From contig JABHSQ010000025.1 in NCBI GenBank assembly GCA_018669795.1, forward strand, positions 51,019 to 115,018: a DNA stretch of 64,000 bases. Reading direction: 5' to 3'. This DNA comes from Flavobacteriaceae bacterium (GTDB lineage Bacteria; Bacteroidota; Bacteroidia; Flavobacteriales; Flavobacteriaceae). Position numbers and translations under genes: made by a program. Below are positions 27,446 through 35,840 of the stretch, piece by piece (the stretch's first letter is position 1; every line of letters starts with the position of its first letter). The notes under the pieces were generated by a model. That model saw only the letters and a program-made list of their open reading frames with translations, did not search any database and was not told where the DNA came from.

Positions 27446-29065
27446 ATGATTAATAATAAATTAAATAAAAAGGTTCGACCATCTAAGGAGGAAAAAAAGA
27501 TTCACGATCATGAGCATACGCAATGGAATAGACGTTCCTTTATCCAAGCATTAGGTTTAGCTGGTGGTGGAAGCATGCTTTTAGGAGGTACTGCTATTTC
27601 AGCAACTTCTCCTTCCCCTTTAGCGGTTGCTTTAGCAGAAAATGAAAACGACAATATTCTAGTAATCATCCGATTGGAAGGTGGTAACGATGGATTAAAT
27701 ACCATTGTTCCTATTTATGATTACGATACCTATGCCAATTTACGACCTAGTATTAAACACCAACAAAATGACTTAATCAACCTAAATGATGATTTTGGAA
27801 TTCCTAATTATATGAATGAATTAGAAGCTGTATGGGGCGATGGAAGCATGAAAGTAGTTCACGGTGTAGGATATCCAGACCAGAATCTATCTCATTTTAG
27901 ATCGACCGATATTTGGTCATCTACCGAAGATAACTACGAAGAACCAACGGGTTGGTGGGGACGCTATTTTGAAGACCGCTACCCAGATTATATTACCAAT
28001 CCTCCAGAAATTCCACCAGCAGTTCAAATTGGAAGTATTGGGAATTTAATTTTTAAAGGAAATAATAGCAATTATGCTTTTTCGGTAGTCAACCCAGAAC
28101 AGCTTCAAAATGTTGCTGAAAATGGCACTTTACACGATGTATTAGACATTCCAGATTGTGTGTATGGCGATAAATTGCTTTTTATGAGAGCTACTGCCAA
28201 TACTACTTTTACCTATTCTGGGGTTATAAACGATGCTTATTTAGCAGCCAACAATAGCGTAGAATATGGCGATGGAGAGCTGGCTAAACAATTAGCGATT
28301 GTAGCTCGCTTGATCAAAGGCGGATTAGGAAGCAAGGTATATATGGTTTCTTTAGGAAGTTTCGATACACACGCAGAACAGCCGGAAAGGCATCAAGAAT
28401 TATTATCGGATTTATCTTCAACGATCAAAAATTTTTACGATGATTTAAAGACAGTTGGTATGGATGACAAAGTATTAGCGATGACGATTTCAGAATTTGG
28501 TCGCCGTCCCTACGAAAATGGATCTAATGGAACTGATCATGGAGCGGCTTCACCTGTAATGCTTTTTGGTCCTGCTTTAAATGGAAGTGGATTTGTGGGA
28601 AACCACCCCGATTTATCCACCTGGGATGAAGATAATAATTTAATTCCATCCTCCGATTTTAGAGACATTTATAACTCCGTGTTAACTGAATGGTTTTGTT
28701 TGGACCCTTCCATCGTAAGTACAATTTTATTAAATGAATCTTATGAAACGCTAGATTTAGGACTTACTTGTGAAGCACTTTCTACTTCAGACTTTAGTAA
28801 TATGAACCGATTTGCACACGTAGCCATTTACCAAAACAATCAAACTTTTATCGAAATTAACTTAACCAATACTTCTCATGTCACCATTAAGCTTTATGAT
28901 ATGATGGCAAAGGAAATTGGCACAATAACAAACGAAATGCTTTTTGCAGGAAGGTATCGATTTAATGTGAGAGATAAAATACAAGGAAGACTCAGTTATG
29001 GACAATATATCTATCGCATTTCAACGGGAGGACAGTATTATAGTAAATCTATTTTAATTAGATAA
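27446..29065 (+). CDS. DUF1501 protein with twin-arginine signal and T9SS-type C-terminal domain
   Basis: A 539-residue protein of the DUF1501 family, distantly sulfatase/alkaline-phosphatase-like. R29-R30 in WNRRSFIQALGLAGGG form a twin-arginine signal, implying export in folded form, perhaps with a metal. Core motifs: VIIRLEGGNDGLNTIVP, GTDHGAASPVMLFGPALNG. The last ~85 residues (IYQNNQTFIEINL ... IKLYDMMAKEIG ... YGQYIYRISTGGQYYSKSILI) look like a T9SS type A sorting domain. Its enzymatic role is unknown. Confidence 0.85.
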   Translation: MINNKLNKKVRPSKEEKKIHDHEHTQWNRRSFIQALGLAGGGSMLLGGTAISATSPSPLAVALAENENDNILVIIRLEGGNDGLNTIVPIYDYDTYANLRPSIKHQQNDLINLNDDFGIPNYMNELEAVWGDGSMKVVHGVGYPDQNLSHFRSTDIWSSTEDNYEEPTGWWGRYFEDRYPDYITNPPEIPPAVQIGSIGNLIFKGNNSNYAFSVVNPEQLQNVAENGTLHDVLDIPDCVYGDKLLFMRATANTTFTYSGVINDAYLAANNSVEYGDGELAKQLAIVARLIKGGLGSKVYMVSLGSFDTHAEQPERHQELLSDLSSTIKNFYDDLKTVGMDDKVLAMTISEFGRRPYENGSNGTDHGAASPVMLFGPALNGSGFVGNHPDLSTWDEDNNLIPSSDFRDIYNSVLTEWFCLDPSIVSTILLNESYETLDLGLTCEALSTSDFSNMNRFAHVAIYQNNQTFIEINLTNTSHVTIKLYDMMAKEIGTITNEMLFAGRYRFNVRDKIQGRLSYGQYIYRISTGGQYYSKSILIR

Positions 29066-29116
29066 TTGAAATAGATTTAGCAGCTAATTAAAATATTCTC
29101 AAAGAAATAAAATCCG

Positions 29117-29124
29117 TATTTTTA
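29117..29124 (+). promoter_or_regulatory. Candidate -7 box of metG
   Basis: TATTTTTA followed by C, the same one-mismatch variant seen upstream of the genes at 5048 and 5921, 16 bases before the metG ATG. Confidence 0.35.
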
Positions 29125-29140
29125 CAGTTCAAAATTGAGT

Positions 29141-31219
29141 ATGCAAAATTCACCAAAAAGGTTTACCATAACGGCAGCTTTGCCTTATACCAATGGCCCT
29201 GTACATATTGGACATTTAGCAGGAGTATATGTGCCTGCAGATATTTATTCACGTTTTCAAAGAATCCAAGGCAACGATGTTGCTTTTGTTTGTGGAAGCG
29301 ATGAACATGGAGTTCCTATCACTATAAAAGCTAAAAAAGAAGGGATTACACCTCAGCAAGTGGTGGATAAATACCATGCCATTATCAAACAATCTTTTCA
29401 GGATTTTGGAATTACTTTCGATAACTATTCGCGTACTACTGCAAAAATACATCACGATACCGCTTCTGAATTCTTTAAGAAATTATACGAAGACGGTAAG
29501 TTTATCGAACAAACAACAGAGCAATTCTACGATAAAGAAGCGAATCAGTTTTTAGCAGATCGTTTTATTCTGGGTACCTGCCCTAAATGTGGTTTTGAAG
29601 AAAGTTATGGAGACCAATGTGAAAGTTGTGGAACTTCTCATAATGCTACCGATTTAATCAATCCTAAATCTTCCATTACCGGAAATACGCCTTCTCTAAA
29701 AGAAACAAAACACTGGTTTTTACCTTTAGATCAATACGAACCATGGTTAAAAGAATGGATTGTAAAAGGACATAAAAAAGATTGGAAAGCCAACGTTTAT
29801 GGGCAATGCAAATCTTGGATAGACGATGGATTACGACCTAGAGCCGTAACTAGAGATTTAGATTGGGGAATTCCTGTACCTGTTGAAGGTGCCGATGGAA
29901 AAGTATTGTACGTTTGGTTTGATGCTCCCATTGGTTATATTTCTGCCACAAAAGAATGGGCAGAAAAAGAAGGAAAAGATTGGGAGCCTTATTGGAAAGA
30001 CGAAAACACCAAACTGCTTCATTTTATAGGAAAAGATAATATTGTATTTCACTGTATTATTTTCCCGAGTATGCTAAAAGCAGAAGGAAGTTATATCGTA
30101 CCTAACAATGTGCCAGCCAACGAGTTTTTAAACCTAGAAGGGAATAAAATTTCTACCAGTAAAAACTGGGCAGTATGGCTGCATGAATACCTAATAGATT
30201 TTCCAAATCAGCAAGATGTTTTGCGGTATACATTAACAGCAAATGCCCCTGAAACAAAAGATAATGATTTTACATGGTCAGATTTTCAAGCAAGAAATAA
30301 TAATGAATTAGTTGCCATCTTCGGAAACTTTATCAATCGTGTGGTGGTTTTAACCAATAAATATTACGAGGGAATTATTCCAGAACCAGCTTCACTTTCT
30401 GAAGTAGATATAGCAACCTTAACCCAATTAAAAGCATATCCTAGTGTAATTGAAAGTTCTATTGAACGATATCGGTTTAGAGAAGCGCAGGCAGAATTAA
30501 TGAATGTGGCTCGTTTAGGAAATAAATATTTAGCCGACGAAGAACCTTGGAAGAAAATAAAAATGGATGAAGAAAGAACCAAAACTATTATGTTTGTTTC
30601 CCTTCAGATTGCTTCAGCTTTAGCAGTTTTATGCGAACCTTTTTTACCTTTTACCTCTAGTAAATTAAAAAACATGCTTTGTCTTAACGAGGAGCAAAAC
30701 AACGAGGAATCTCTTCAATGGAAAGATGTTTCAACTAAAGAAACATTAATTCCTTCAGGACATAAAATAGGAAAAGGCGAATTGCTTTTCAGTAAAATTG
30801 AAGACGAGCAAGTACAACAACAATTAGATAAATTAGAAGCTACTAAAAAAGCAAATAAAGTCATGAATGCAAACCCTGAACCTAAAAAAGAAACCATTCA
30901 ATTTGACGATTTTACTAAATTAGATATGCGAGTTGGAACGATTTTGGAAGCCGAAAAAATGGCTAAAACCAAAAAGTTGTTGATTTTAAAAGTAGATACT
31001 GGCATTGATATTCGCACCATTGTTTCTGGTATTTCAGAAAGTTTTTCACCTGAAGAGGTTATTGGAAAAAAAGTAACTGTTTTGGTAAATTTAGCACCAA
31101 GAGCATTACGGGGAGTGGAAAGCGAAGGGATGATTTTAATGACGGAAACTCCTGAAGGTAAATTGGTATTCCTAAATCCTGATGAAGAGGCTGTAATAAA
31201 TGGAGCGACAATTAGTTAA
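29141..31219 (+). CDS. metG: Methionyl-tRNA synthetase
   Basis: Charges tRNA-Met. At 692 residues it is the long form with a C-terminal tRNA-binding (EMAPII/Trbp111-like) domain (about 585-692; [17 protein letters not shown]). Class I motifs: VHIGHLAG (HIGH, residues 22-25) and KISTSKNW in place of KMSKS. The zinc knuckle has four cysteines, CPKC and CESC. I chose the ATG at 29141; a TTG two codons upstream is possible. Confidence 0.96.
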   Translation: MQNSPKRFTITAALPYTNGPVHIGHLAGVYVPADIYSRFQRIQGNDVAFVCGSDEHGVPITIKAKKEGITPQQVVDKYHAIIKQSFQDFGITFDNYSRTTAKIHHDTASEFFKKLYEDGKFIEQTTEQFYDKEANQFLADRFILGTCPKCGFEESYGDQCESCGTSHNATDLINPKSSITGNTPSLKETKHWFLPLDQYEPWLKEWIVKGHKKDWKANVYGQCKSWIDDGLRPRAVTRDLDWGIPVPVEGADGKVLYVWFDAPIGYISATKEWAEKEGKDWEPYWKDENTKLLHFIGKDNIVFHCIIFPSMLKAEGSYIVPNNVPANEFLNLEGNKISTSKNWAVWLHEYLIDFPNQQDVLRYTLTANAPETKDNDFTWSDFQARNNNELVAIFGNFINRVVVLTNKYYEGIIPEPASLSEVDIATLTQLKAYPSVIESSIERYRFREAQAELMNVARLGNKYLADEEPWKKIKMDEERTKTIMFVSLQIASALAVLCEPFLPFTSSKLKNMLCLNEEQNNEESLQWKDVSTKETLIPSGHKIGKGELLFSKIEDEQVQQQLDKLEATKKANKVMNANPEPKKETIQFDDFTKLDMRVGTILEAEKMAKTKKLLILKVDTGIDIRTIVSGISESFSPEEVIGKKVTVLVNLAPRALRGVESEGMILMTETPEGKLVFLNPDEEAVINGATIS

Positions 31220-31322
31220 TGATTTCGCTGTCAGCGAACAGTTGCATTTACATCAACAAATTATTGTGAAGGTTTTAGAAATTGATATAGCCAGAAAACG
31301 GCTACAATTAAAACTGCAATAA
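31220..31322 (+). pseudogene. Remnant of the Tex (YhgF) gene, 3' end
   Basis: Directly after the metG stop, 33 codons read DFAVSEQLHLHQQIIVKV.. and ..EIDIARKRLQLKLQ before a TAA at 31320. LHQQIxVKVxEIDxARKRxQL is the end of the S1 RNA-binding domain of Tex. Nothing of the remaining ~700 codons is present. Seen directly; family from motif memory. Confidence 0.6.
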
Positions 31323-31413
31323 AAAAACTAGAAATTAGGTGCTTTTAGCAATATTTCTTTTCCATTCTTTTTAGACATTTATGTGTTAAAGCTAATAATT
31401 ATAAAAAATCTAC

Positions 31414-31421
31414 TACTTTTG
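31414..31421 (+). promoter_or_regulatory. -7 box of trhO
   Basis: TACTTTTG, a perfect TAnnTTTG match, 43 bases upstream of the trhO start. Confidence 0.55.
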
Positions 31422-31463
31422 TTTTTTTAATTATTCTTTTTTTAACCTTATAATTAGTATAGC

Positions 31464-32495
31464 ATGCAACTGTACAATACCCTAAGCGCGAAAGAGAGAG
31501 CAACCTTATTGGAAGAAGCGGGAGAAGACCGCTTAACGCTTTCTTTTTATCAATATGCCAAAATTGGCAATCCAGAACTTTTTAGAAACTATTTATTTGT
31601 AGCGTGGGACGCACTTGAAGTCTTGGGACGTATTTATGTAGCAAATGAAGGGATCAATGCGCAATTATCTTTGCCTGCCCAAAAGTTTAATGCTTTTAAA
31701 GAATTTTTGGATAGTATCTACTTCTTAGAAAATAGCCGTTTAAATATTGCTTTAGAGCAAGACTTAAAATCATTTTTAAAACTAAAAGTAAAAGTACGTG
31801 ACAAAATTGTAGCTGATGGATTAAATGACGCCACCTTTGATGTAACCAATATAGGTGTTCATGTAGATGCTTCAACATTTAACAACTTGATGGAAGACCC
31901 AGATACAGTCTTGGTCGATATGCGTAACCACTATGAGAGTGAAATTGGGCACTTTAAAAATGCTATCACTCCTGATGTAGATACGTTTAGAGATTCTCTA
32001 GATACTATTGAAGAAGATTTAAAAGATCATAAAGAAGATAAGAAATTGGTGATGTATTGTACGGGAGGGATTCGTTGTGAAAAAGCGAGTGCCTACTACA
32101 AACACAAAGGATTTAAAAATGTATTTCAATTAGAAGGTGGTATTATTGAGTATACCCGTCAAGTAAATAATCAAGGATTGGAAAATAAATTTTTAGGTAA
32201 AAATTTTGTTTTTGATCAAAGGCGTAGCGAACGCATTAGTGATGATGTGATATCCAATTGTCACCAATGTGGTGAAGCTTGCGACACGCATATAAATTGC
32301 GCCAATGAAGGATGTCATTTACTCTTTATTCAATGTGAAGTTTGTTCCGAAAAATTGGAATATACCTGTAGCAAAGAATGTTATGAGATGATTCAATTAC
32401 CCTTTGAAGAACAAAAAAAATTGCGAAAAGGCAAGCACGCTAGTAATAAAATTTTCAAGAAAGGCAGGTCCTCTAAATTAGTCTTTAAGAAATAA
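31464..32495 (+). CDS. trhO: tRNA uridine-34 hydroxylase TrhO (rhodanese family)
   Basis: Oxygen-dependent hydroxylase that makes 5-hydroxyuridine at the tRNA wobble position. The 343-residue protein has an acylphosphatase-like N-terminal region (VANEGINAQLSLP), a rhodanese domain with the active-site cysteine in YCTGGIRCEKASAYY, and a cysteine-rich C-terminus (SNCHQCGEACDTHINCANEGC, CEVCSEKLEYTCSKEC) likely to bind zinc. Length and layout match TrhO/YceA. Confidence 0.92.
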   Translation: MQLYNTLSAKERATLLEEAGEDRLTLSFYQYAKIGNPELFRNYLFVAWDALEVLGRIYVANEGINAQLSLPAQKFNAFKEFLDSIYFLENSRLNIALEQDLKSFLKLKVKVRDKIVADGLNDATFDVTNIGVHVDASTFNNLMEDPDTVLVDMRNHYESEIGHFKNAITPDVDTFRDSLDTIEEDLKDHKEDKKLVMYCTGGIRCEKASAYYKHKGFKNVFQLEGGIIEYTRQVNNQGLENKFLGKNFVFDQRRSERISDDVISNCHQCGEACDTHINCANEGCHLLFIQCEVCSEKLEYTCSKECYEMIQLPFEEQKKLRKGKHASNKIFKKGRSSKLVFKK

Positions 32496-32504
32496 ATAGG
32501 TTTA

Positions 32505-32552
32505 TTGTGAAGAGCGTTTTAAAGTATATTCTTTTTTTACTTCACAAGCTTT
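32505..32552. terminator. Possible terminator between convergent trhO and Spy-like gene
   Basis: Inverted repeat TTGTGAAG (32505-32512) / CTTCACAA (32540-32547) followed by GC and TTTTT. The 27-base loop makes it a weak candidate. Confidence 0.35.
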
Positions 32553-33044
32553 TTAATTTCTAGGTGCTGGGCCCTGATTTTGATTTCTTGGACCTCCTCC
32601 ATTTCTTGGTGGCGGACCTTTATACAGCGCATCCATCACAATTTTTTGAAATTTTTGTTTTTGAGGATCATTACAAATTTCTTGAATTGCTCTAAAATGA
32701 TTGAAAACTTCTAAATCTTTATTTTTGTTATTTTCTCCTATTAAAGAACTTATCCTTTCTATTTCTAATGGATTGATATTCTTTTTAGAAACTTTACTAA
32801 ATAATTGATCTTTTAACTGTTTCTGTTCTTGGTCCAGGCGCATCATTCTTTCTCGATGATTTTTTCCTAAACCTTTAAATTCTTGCATTTGATCTGCATT
32901 AAAATTTAATTCTTTTACAATAAATTGTTCCGGGTTGTTTCTTGGCCCATCTCGGTCTGGTTTTCCAAGGTAGTCATATAAAAAAAAGCCATTAGCAATA
33001 ATTAGAAATGCTAATAAAACGTATAGAATTGTGTTGTTAGTCAT
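32553..33044 (-). CDS. Spy/CnrX-like periplasmic metal-sensor-type protein
   Basis: A 163-residue protein with an N-terminal membrane anchor (TILYVLLAFLIIANGFFLYDYL) and a helical periplasmic part resembling the CpxP/Spy/CnrX group: NFNADQMQEFKGLGKNHRERMMRLDQEQKQLKDQLF. It ends in a low-complexity Pro/Gly/Asn/Arg tail. It is the last gene of an ECF sigma operon, 6 bases after the one-TM protein. This matches the sigma/anti-sigma/sensor logic of CnrHYX; which metal or stress is sensed is unknown. Confidence 0.8.
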   Translation of the reverse strand: MTNNTILYVLLAFLIIANGFFLYDYLGKPDRDGPRNNPEQFIVKELNFNADQMQEFKGLGKNHRERMMRLDQEQKQLKDQLFSKVSKKNINPLEIERISSLIGENNKNKDLEVFNHFRAIQEICNDPQKQKFQKIVMDALYKGPPPRNGGGPRNQNQGPAPRN

Positions 33045-33050
33045 CGCTAT

Positions 33051-33365
33051 TTAATTTAAAATTGAAGTTTCAGAATTGGTAGATAAACTATAATTTTCAG
33101 CAAAATTGGAAACATTGCTATCATAAGTCGTGGATTTTAATTGAATAAAGGCAAAAATATTTAAAGCAATCACACAAACTAAAGACGCTAACTGAAGCTT
33201 TGGTGTAAACCAAGAAAAAACAATTTTATCCTCTGCTACTTTAGCATCAAACAATTTGCGCATTGTTTTATCTTTAAAAAAAGGTGATGTCTTAATATCC
33301 TGAATATGGTCTATAGATTCAAAAGTGCTTTTAACCTTTTCCGCTATGTTATTGTTTGCTTTCAT
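33051..33365 (-). CDS. Small one-TM protein, candidate anti-sigma factor
   Basis: A 104-residue protein with a charged N-terminal cytosolic part (about 60 residues), one membrane helix (LQLASLVCVIALNIFAFIQL, about 60-80) and a short periplasmic tail. No named domain, but size, topology and position between an ECF sigma factor and a Spy/CnrX-like protein fit an anti-sigma factor of the CnrY kind (inference). Directly upstream lies one copy of the 64-bp repeat with its short ORF. Confidence 0.65.
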   Translation of the reverse strand: MKANNNIAEKVKSTFESIDHIQDIKTSPFFKDKTMRKLFDAKVAEDKIVFSWFTPKLQLASLVCVIALNIFAFIQLKSTTYDSNVSNFAENYSLSTNSETSILN

Positions 33366-33375
33366 GTTGTCAATA

Positions 33376-33444
33376 TTATTTTATTAAATCGGTCACATGC
33401 TGTTCGCTATTAGTTATTCCCTTGGGTGTGAAAAATTTTAACAT
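33376..33444 (-). CDS. Short ORF within leader repeat, copy B
   Basis: A 22-codon ORF from ATG at 33444 to TAA at 33376, ending 10 bases before the downstream start. Its first 18 residues follow the pattern MLK(I/F)F(I/T)PKG(M/I)(V/T)NSE(P/Q)HVT shared with the ORF upstream of moaA. Whether it is translated is unknown. Confidence 0.35.
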   Translation of the reverse strand: MLKFFTPKGITNSEQHVTDLIK

Positions 33445-33454
33445 GCTCGTTTCA
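33391..33454 (-). repeat. 64-bp leader repeat, copy B
   Basis: 53 of 64 bases match copy A at 39851-39914 with no gaps. Shared blocks include AGCATGTTAAAA, TAATAGCGAAC and GCATGTGACC. It lies in the gap between the ECF sigma gene and the one-TM gene, oriented with them. Confidence 0.8.
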
Positions 33455-33493
33455 TATTATATTGTTAGATGCATTTTTTTGAAAAACCTTGCA

Positions 33494-34072
33494 TCAATTC
33501 TCATTTTTATAATAATATTCTAATTGTTGCTGTAAATTCTTTTTTGCTCTAAACATCAAGGATTCCAAAGAAGACAGACTTTTCTCCATAATTTCACTAA
33601 TTTCTTTATAGCTTTTCCCATCTACTTTATGCAGGGTAAAAACTGTTTTTTGAGCTTCTGGTAATTGATGAATTGCCTTAAATATAGTGGCGCTTTTTTC
33701 TTTGTTTTCTAATAAAACTCCAGGATGGTTAAACTCTGTAAAGTATTTGGTTTTATCGAAGGGTATTTCATTCCCGAAAATGGATTGCATATAAGCAAAT
33801 CGCTTTTTAGTGTTCTTTTTACGAATAAATTCTAAACATTTATTGGTAGCTATTCTATAGATCCAAGTAGACAATTTCGACTTAGCCTTAAATTTTTTAA
33901 TGGATTTAAAAACCTCTACAAAAACTTCTTGTGCGATATCTTCTGCATCTTCTTTGTTAGGCACAAATGAAATACAGGTTGCAAAGACCTTTTGCTCATA
34001 ATCATCTATCAACTGACTATAAGCTTGTCGGGTTCCTTGACCTAATTCGTTTATAAATTTTTCTTCTAACAA
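33494..34072 (-). CDS. ECF-type RNA polymerase sigma factor
   Basis: A 192-residue group-4 sigma factor. Region 2: DAEDIAQEVFVEVFKSIKKFKAKSKLSTWIYRIATNKCLEFIRKK; region 4: HQLPEAQKTVFTLHKVDGKSYKEISEIMEKSLSSLESLMFRAKK. The only reasonable start is TTG at 34072; no ATG is available upstream in frame before unrelated sequence. It heads an operon with a one-TM protein and a Spy/CnrX-like sensor and diverges from moeA. Likely responds to envelope or metal stress (inference). Confidence 0.9.
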   Translation of the reverse strand: MLEEKFINELGQGTRQAYSQLIDDYEQKVFATCISFVPNKEDAEDIAQEVFVEVFKSIKKFKAKSKLSTWIYRIATNKCLEFIRKKNTKKRFAYMQSIFGNEIPFDKTKYFTEFNHPGVLLENKEKSATIFKAIHQLPEAQKTVFTLHKVDGKSYKEISEIMEKSLSSLESLMFRAKKNLQQQLEYYYKNEN

Positions 34073-34192
34073 TAATAATCTTATCGGACTAAAATAATGA
34101 TAATTTTTAAAACAGGGTTTTATAAGCCTTTTAGATGCAACTGCTATAAAAATCTTGCACCAAAGTTTAATTTTTTTATAAACCTCAAGTTT

Positions 34193-34218
34193 TCGTTATA
34201 TTTGTGAAGATATAACGA
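34193..34218 (+). promoter_or_regulatory. ModE-type operator overlapping the moeA promoter
   Basis: Perfect inverted repeat TCGTTATAT (34193-34201), 8 bases, ATATAACGA (34210-34218). This matches the known proteobacterial ModE consensus with CGnTATAT and ATATAnCG half-sites. It overlaps the -7 box TATATTTG (34197-34204) and ends 7 bases before the moeA start, so bound protein should repress transcription. A modE-like gene is the second gene of the operon. Confidence 0.75.
34197..34204 (+). promoter_or_regulatory. -7 box of the Moco operon
   Basis: TATATTTG, perfect match, inside the ModE-type operator. Transcription is predicted to start about 34210, giving a leader of about 15 bases. Confidence 0.6.
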
Positions 34219-34225
34219 TCAACAA

Positions 34226-35404
34226 ATGATAACAGTAGAAGAAGCCTTTGAACTTGTAAAAAACAATGTTATTCCAACTCAAATCTCAATGCTTTGTAAA
34301 GCGACTAATGCTTTAGGATTAGTTTTGGCGGAAGATGTTATTTCACCTATTAACATGCCTCCTTTTAGACAATCGGCTATGGATGGTTATGCATTAAATA
34401 TTCACGATGATTACTCCTATAATATTATTGATGAAGTAAAAGCAGGTGATGACCATCATCCAGTTTTAAATACGGGTGAAGCAGTTCGCATTTTCACAGG
34501 ATCTGCAGTTCCTGACACAGCAAATACGGTAATCATGCAAGAAAAAGTAACTGCAAATAAAAATCAGTTACAATTAAATAATCCGGCAAAACTTAATGAA
34601 AATATACGACCTAAAGGAGAACAAGTAAAAGAAGGTGAAATCGCTTTAAAAAAAGGAACAAAGCTAACTCCAGCAGCTATCGGTTTTTTACTCACTTTAG
34701 GAATCATAGAAATCACTGTTTATAAAAAACCAAAAATAGGACTTGTAACTACTGGAAATGAATTAATAAAAGCGGGACAACCTTTAACCTACGGAAAAAT
34801 TTACGAAAGCAACTCTGGGATGTTATACACTGGATTATTAAGTTTAGGATATACAGATGCTACACTATATAAAGTTAAGGATAACTATAATAGTACCGTA
34901 ACAATTTTAGATAAGGTTATTTCAGAAAATGATGTGATTCTTATAACCGGGGGGATTTCTGTTGGAGATTACGATTTTGTAGGGAAAGCCTTATTGGAAT
35001 TAGGCACCGAACAACTATTTTATAAAGTAAAACAGAAACCGGGTAAACCGCTGTTCTTTGGAAAAATAAAAAATAAACCTGTTTTTGCACTTCCAGGAAA
35101 CCCTGCTTCAGCATTAAGCAACTTTTATGTATATGTGTATCCATCATTAGAAAAGTTATCCGGTAATTTAAACTTCTCTATTAATAAAGGAACAGCAATT
35201 TTAAGGGGTGAATATTTAAAAAAAGGAGATCGTGCTCAATTTTTAAAAGCATATCATAAAAATGGAGATGTAACCATTTTAGAGGGGCAAAGTTCTGCGA
35301 TGTTGCACACTTTTGCTATAGCAAATGCATTTGTTTACATCCCTTGGGAAGTAACTCAATATTCAAAAGGAGATTTGGTAACGGTAATCCATTTACCAGT
35401 TTAA
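34226..35404 (+). CDS. moeA: MoeA, molybdopterin molybdotransferase
   Basis: Inserts molybdate into adenylylated molybdopterin, the last step to molybdenum cofactor. The 392-residue protein shows MPPFRQSAMDGYAL (active site), IFTGSAVPDTANTVIMQE, IRPKGEQVKEGE, TGNEL and TGGISVGDYDF of the MogA-like domain, and ALPGNPASA. First gene of the Moco operon; 8 bases separate it from the modE-like gene. Confidence 0.95.
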   Translation: MITVEEAFELVKNNVIPTQISMLCKATNALGLVLAEDVISPINMPPFRQSAMDGYALNIHDDYSYNIIDEVKAGDDHHPVLNTGEAVRIFTGSAVPDTANTVIMQEKVTANKNQLQLNNPAKLNENIRPKGEQVKEGEIALKKGTKLTPAAIGFLLTLGIIEITVYKKPKIGLVTTGNELIKAGQPLTYGKIYESNSGMLYTGLLSLGYTDATLYKVKDNYNSTVTILDKVISENDVILITGGISVGDYDFVGKALLELGTEQLFYKVKQKPGKPLFFGKIKNKPVFALPGNPASALSNFYVYVYPSLEKLSGNLNFSINKGTAILRGEYLKKGDRAQFLKAYHKNGDVTILEGQSSAMLHTFAIANAFVYIPWEVTQYSKGDLVTVIHLPV

Positions 35405-35412
35405 TTATAGAT

Positions 35413-35751
35413 ATGAATTATAAAATTAAAAGCAGAATTTGGATCGAAGCTGATCACAATGTCCTGTTAGGAGAAGGTCGGGTTCGTTTATTAAAAGCTA
35501 TAGACGAAACTGGATCTCTTTCAAAAGCAGCGAAAAGCATGCAAATGTCTTATAAAAAAGCTTGGACTTTAATTAATGCTGTAAATAAATCAAGTAAAAA
35601 ACCAGTTACCATAACAAGTATTGGTGGGAAAGGTGGTGGTGGAATGGTATTAACAGAATATGGAAGAAAATTAATTCTAGCTTTTGATGATATTAATAAG
35701 AATTGTTGGAGTCATTTAGATACTCAAATAGAAAAAATAAATAACCTTTAA
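35413..35751 (+). CDS. modE: ModE-like DNA-binding protein, HTH domain only
   Basis: A 112-residue winged-helix protein matching the N-terminal domain of ModE: RIWIEADHNVLLGEGRVRLLKAIDETGSLSKAAKSMQMSYKKAWTLI and GGKGGGGMVLTEYG. The two Mop/TOBE molybdate-binding domains of E. coli ModE are absent, so how it senses molybdate is open. I chose the ATG at 35413; a longer frame from 35344 would overlap moeA and add non-family residues. It probably binds the operator at 34193-34218. Confidence 0.88.
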   Translation: MNYKIKSRIWIEADHNVLLGEGRVRLLKAIDETGSLSKAAKSMQMSYKKAWTLINAVNKSSKKPVTITSIGGKGGGGMVLTEYGRKLILAFDDINKNCWSHLDTQIEKINNL

Positions 35752-35771
35752 AAAAGTATTTAAAGTAAAAA

Positions 35772-35828
35772 ATGAACAATAAGGAGTTTGCAAAAATATT
35801 AGAAAAAAGGAATTTAGAACACTTTTAA
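35772..35828 (+). other. 18-codon ORF, possible remnant
   Basis: ATG to TAA reading MNNKEFAKILEKRNLEHF between the modE-like gene and the TSUP gene. The start resembles N-termini of four-helix-bundle (23S rRNA intervening-sequence type) proteins, but it stops after 18 residues. Could be a truncated relic or chance. Confidence 0.2.
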
Positions 35829-35840
35829 GTACTATTAAAA

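Noticed and set aside
35344..35412. Longer modE-like ORF starting inside moeA
   Set aside because: The extra 23 residues do not belong to the ModE domain and overlap moeA by 61 bases.
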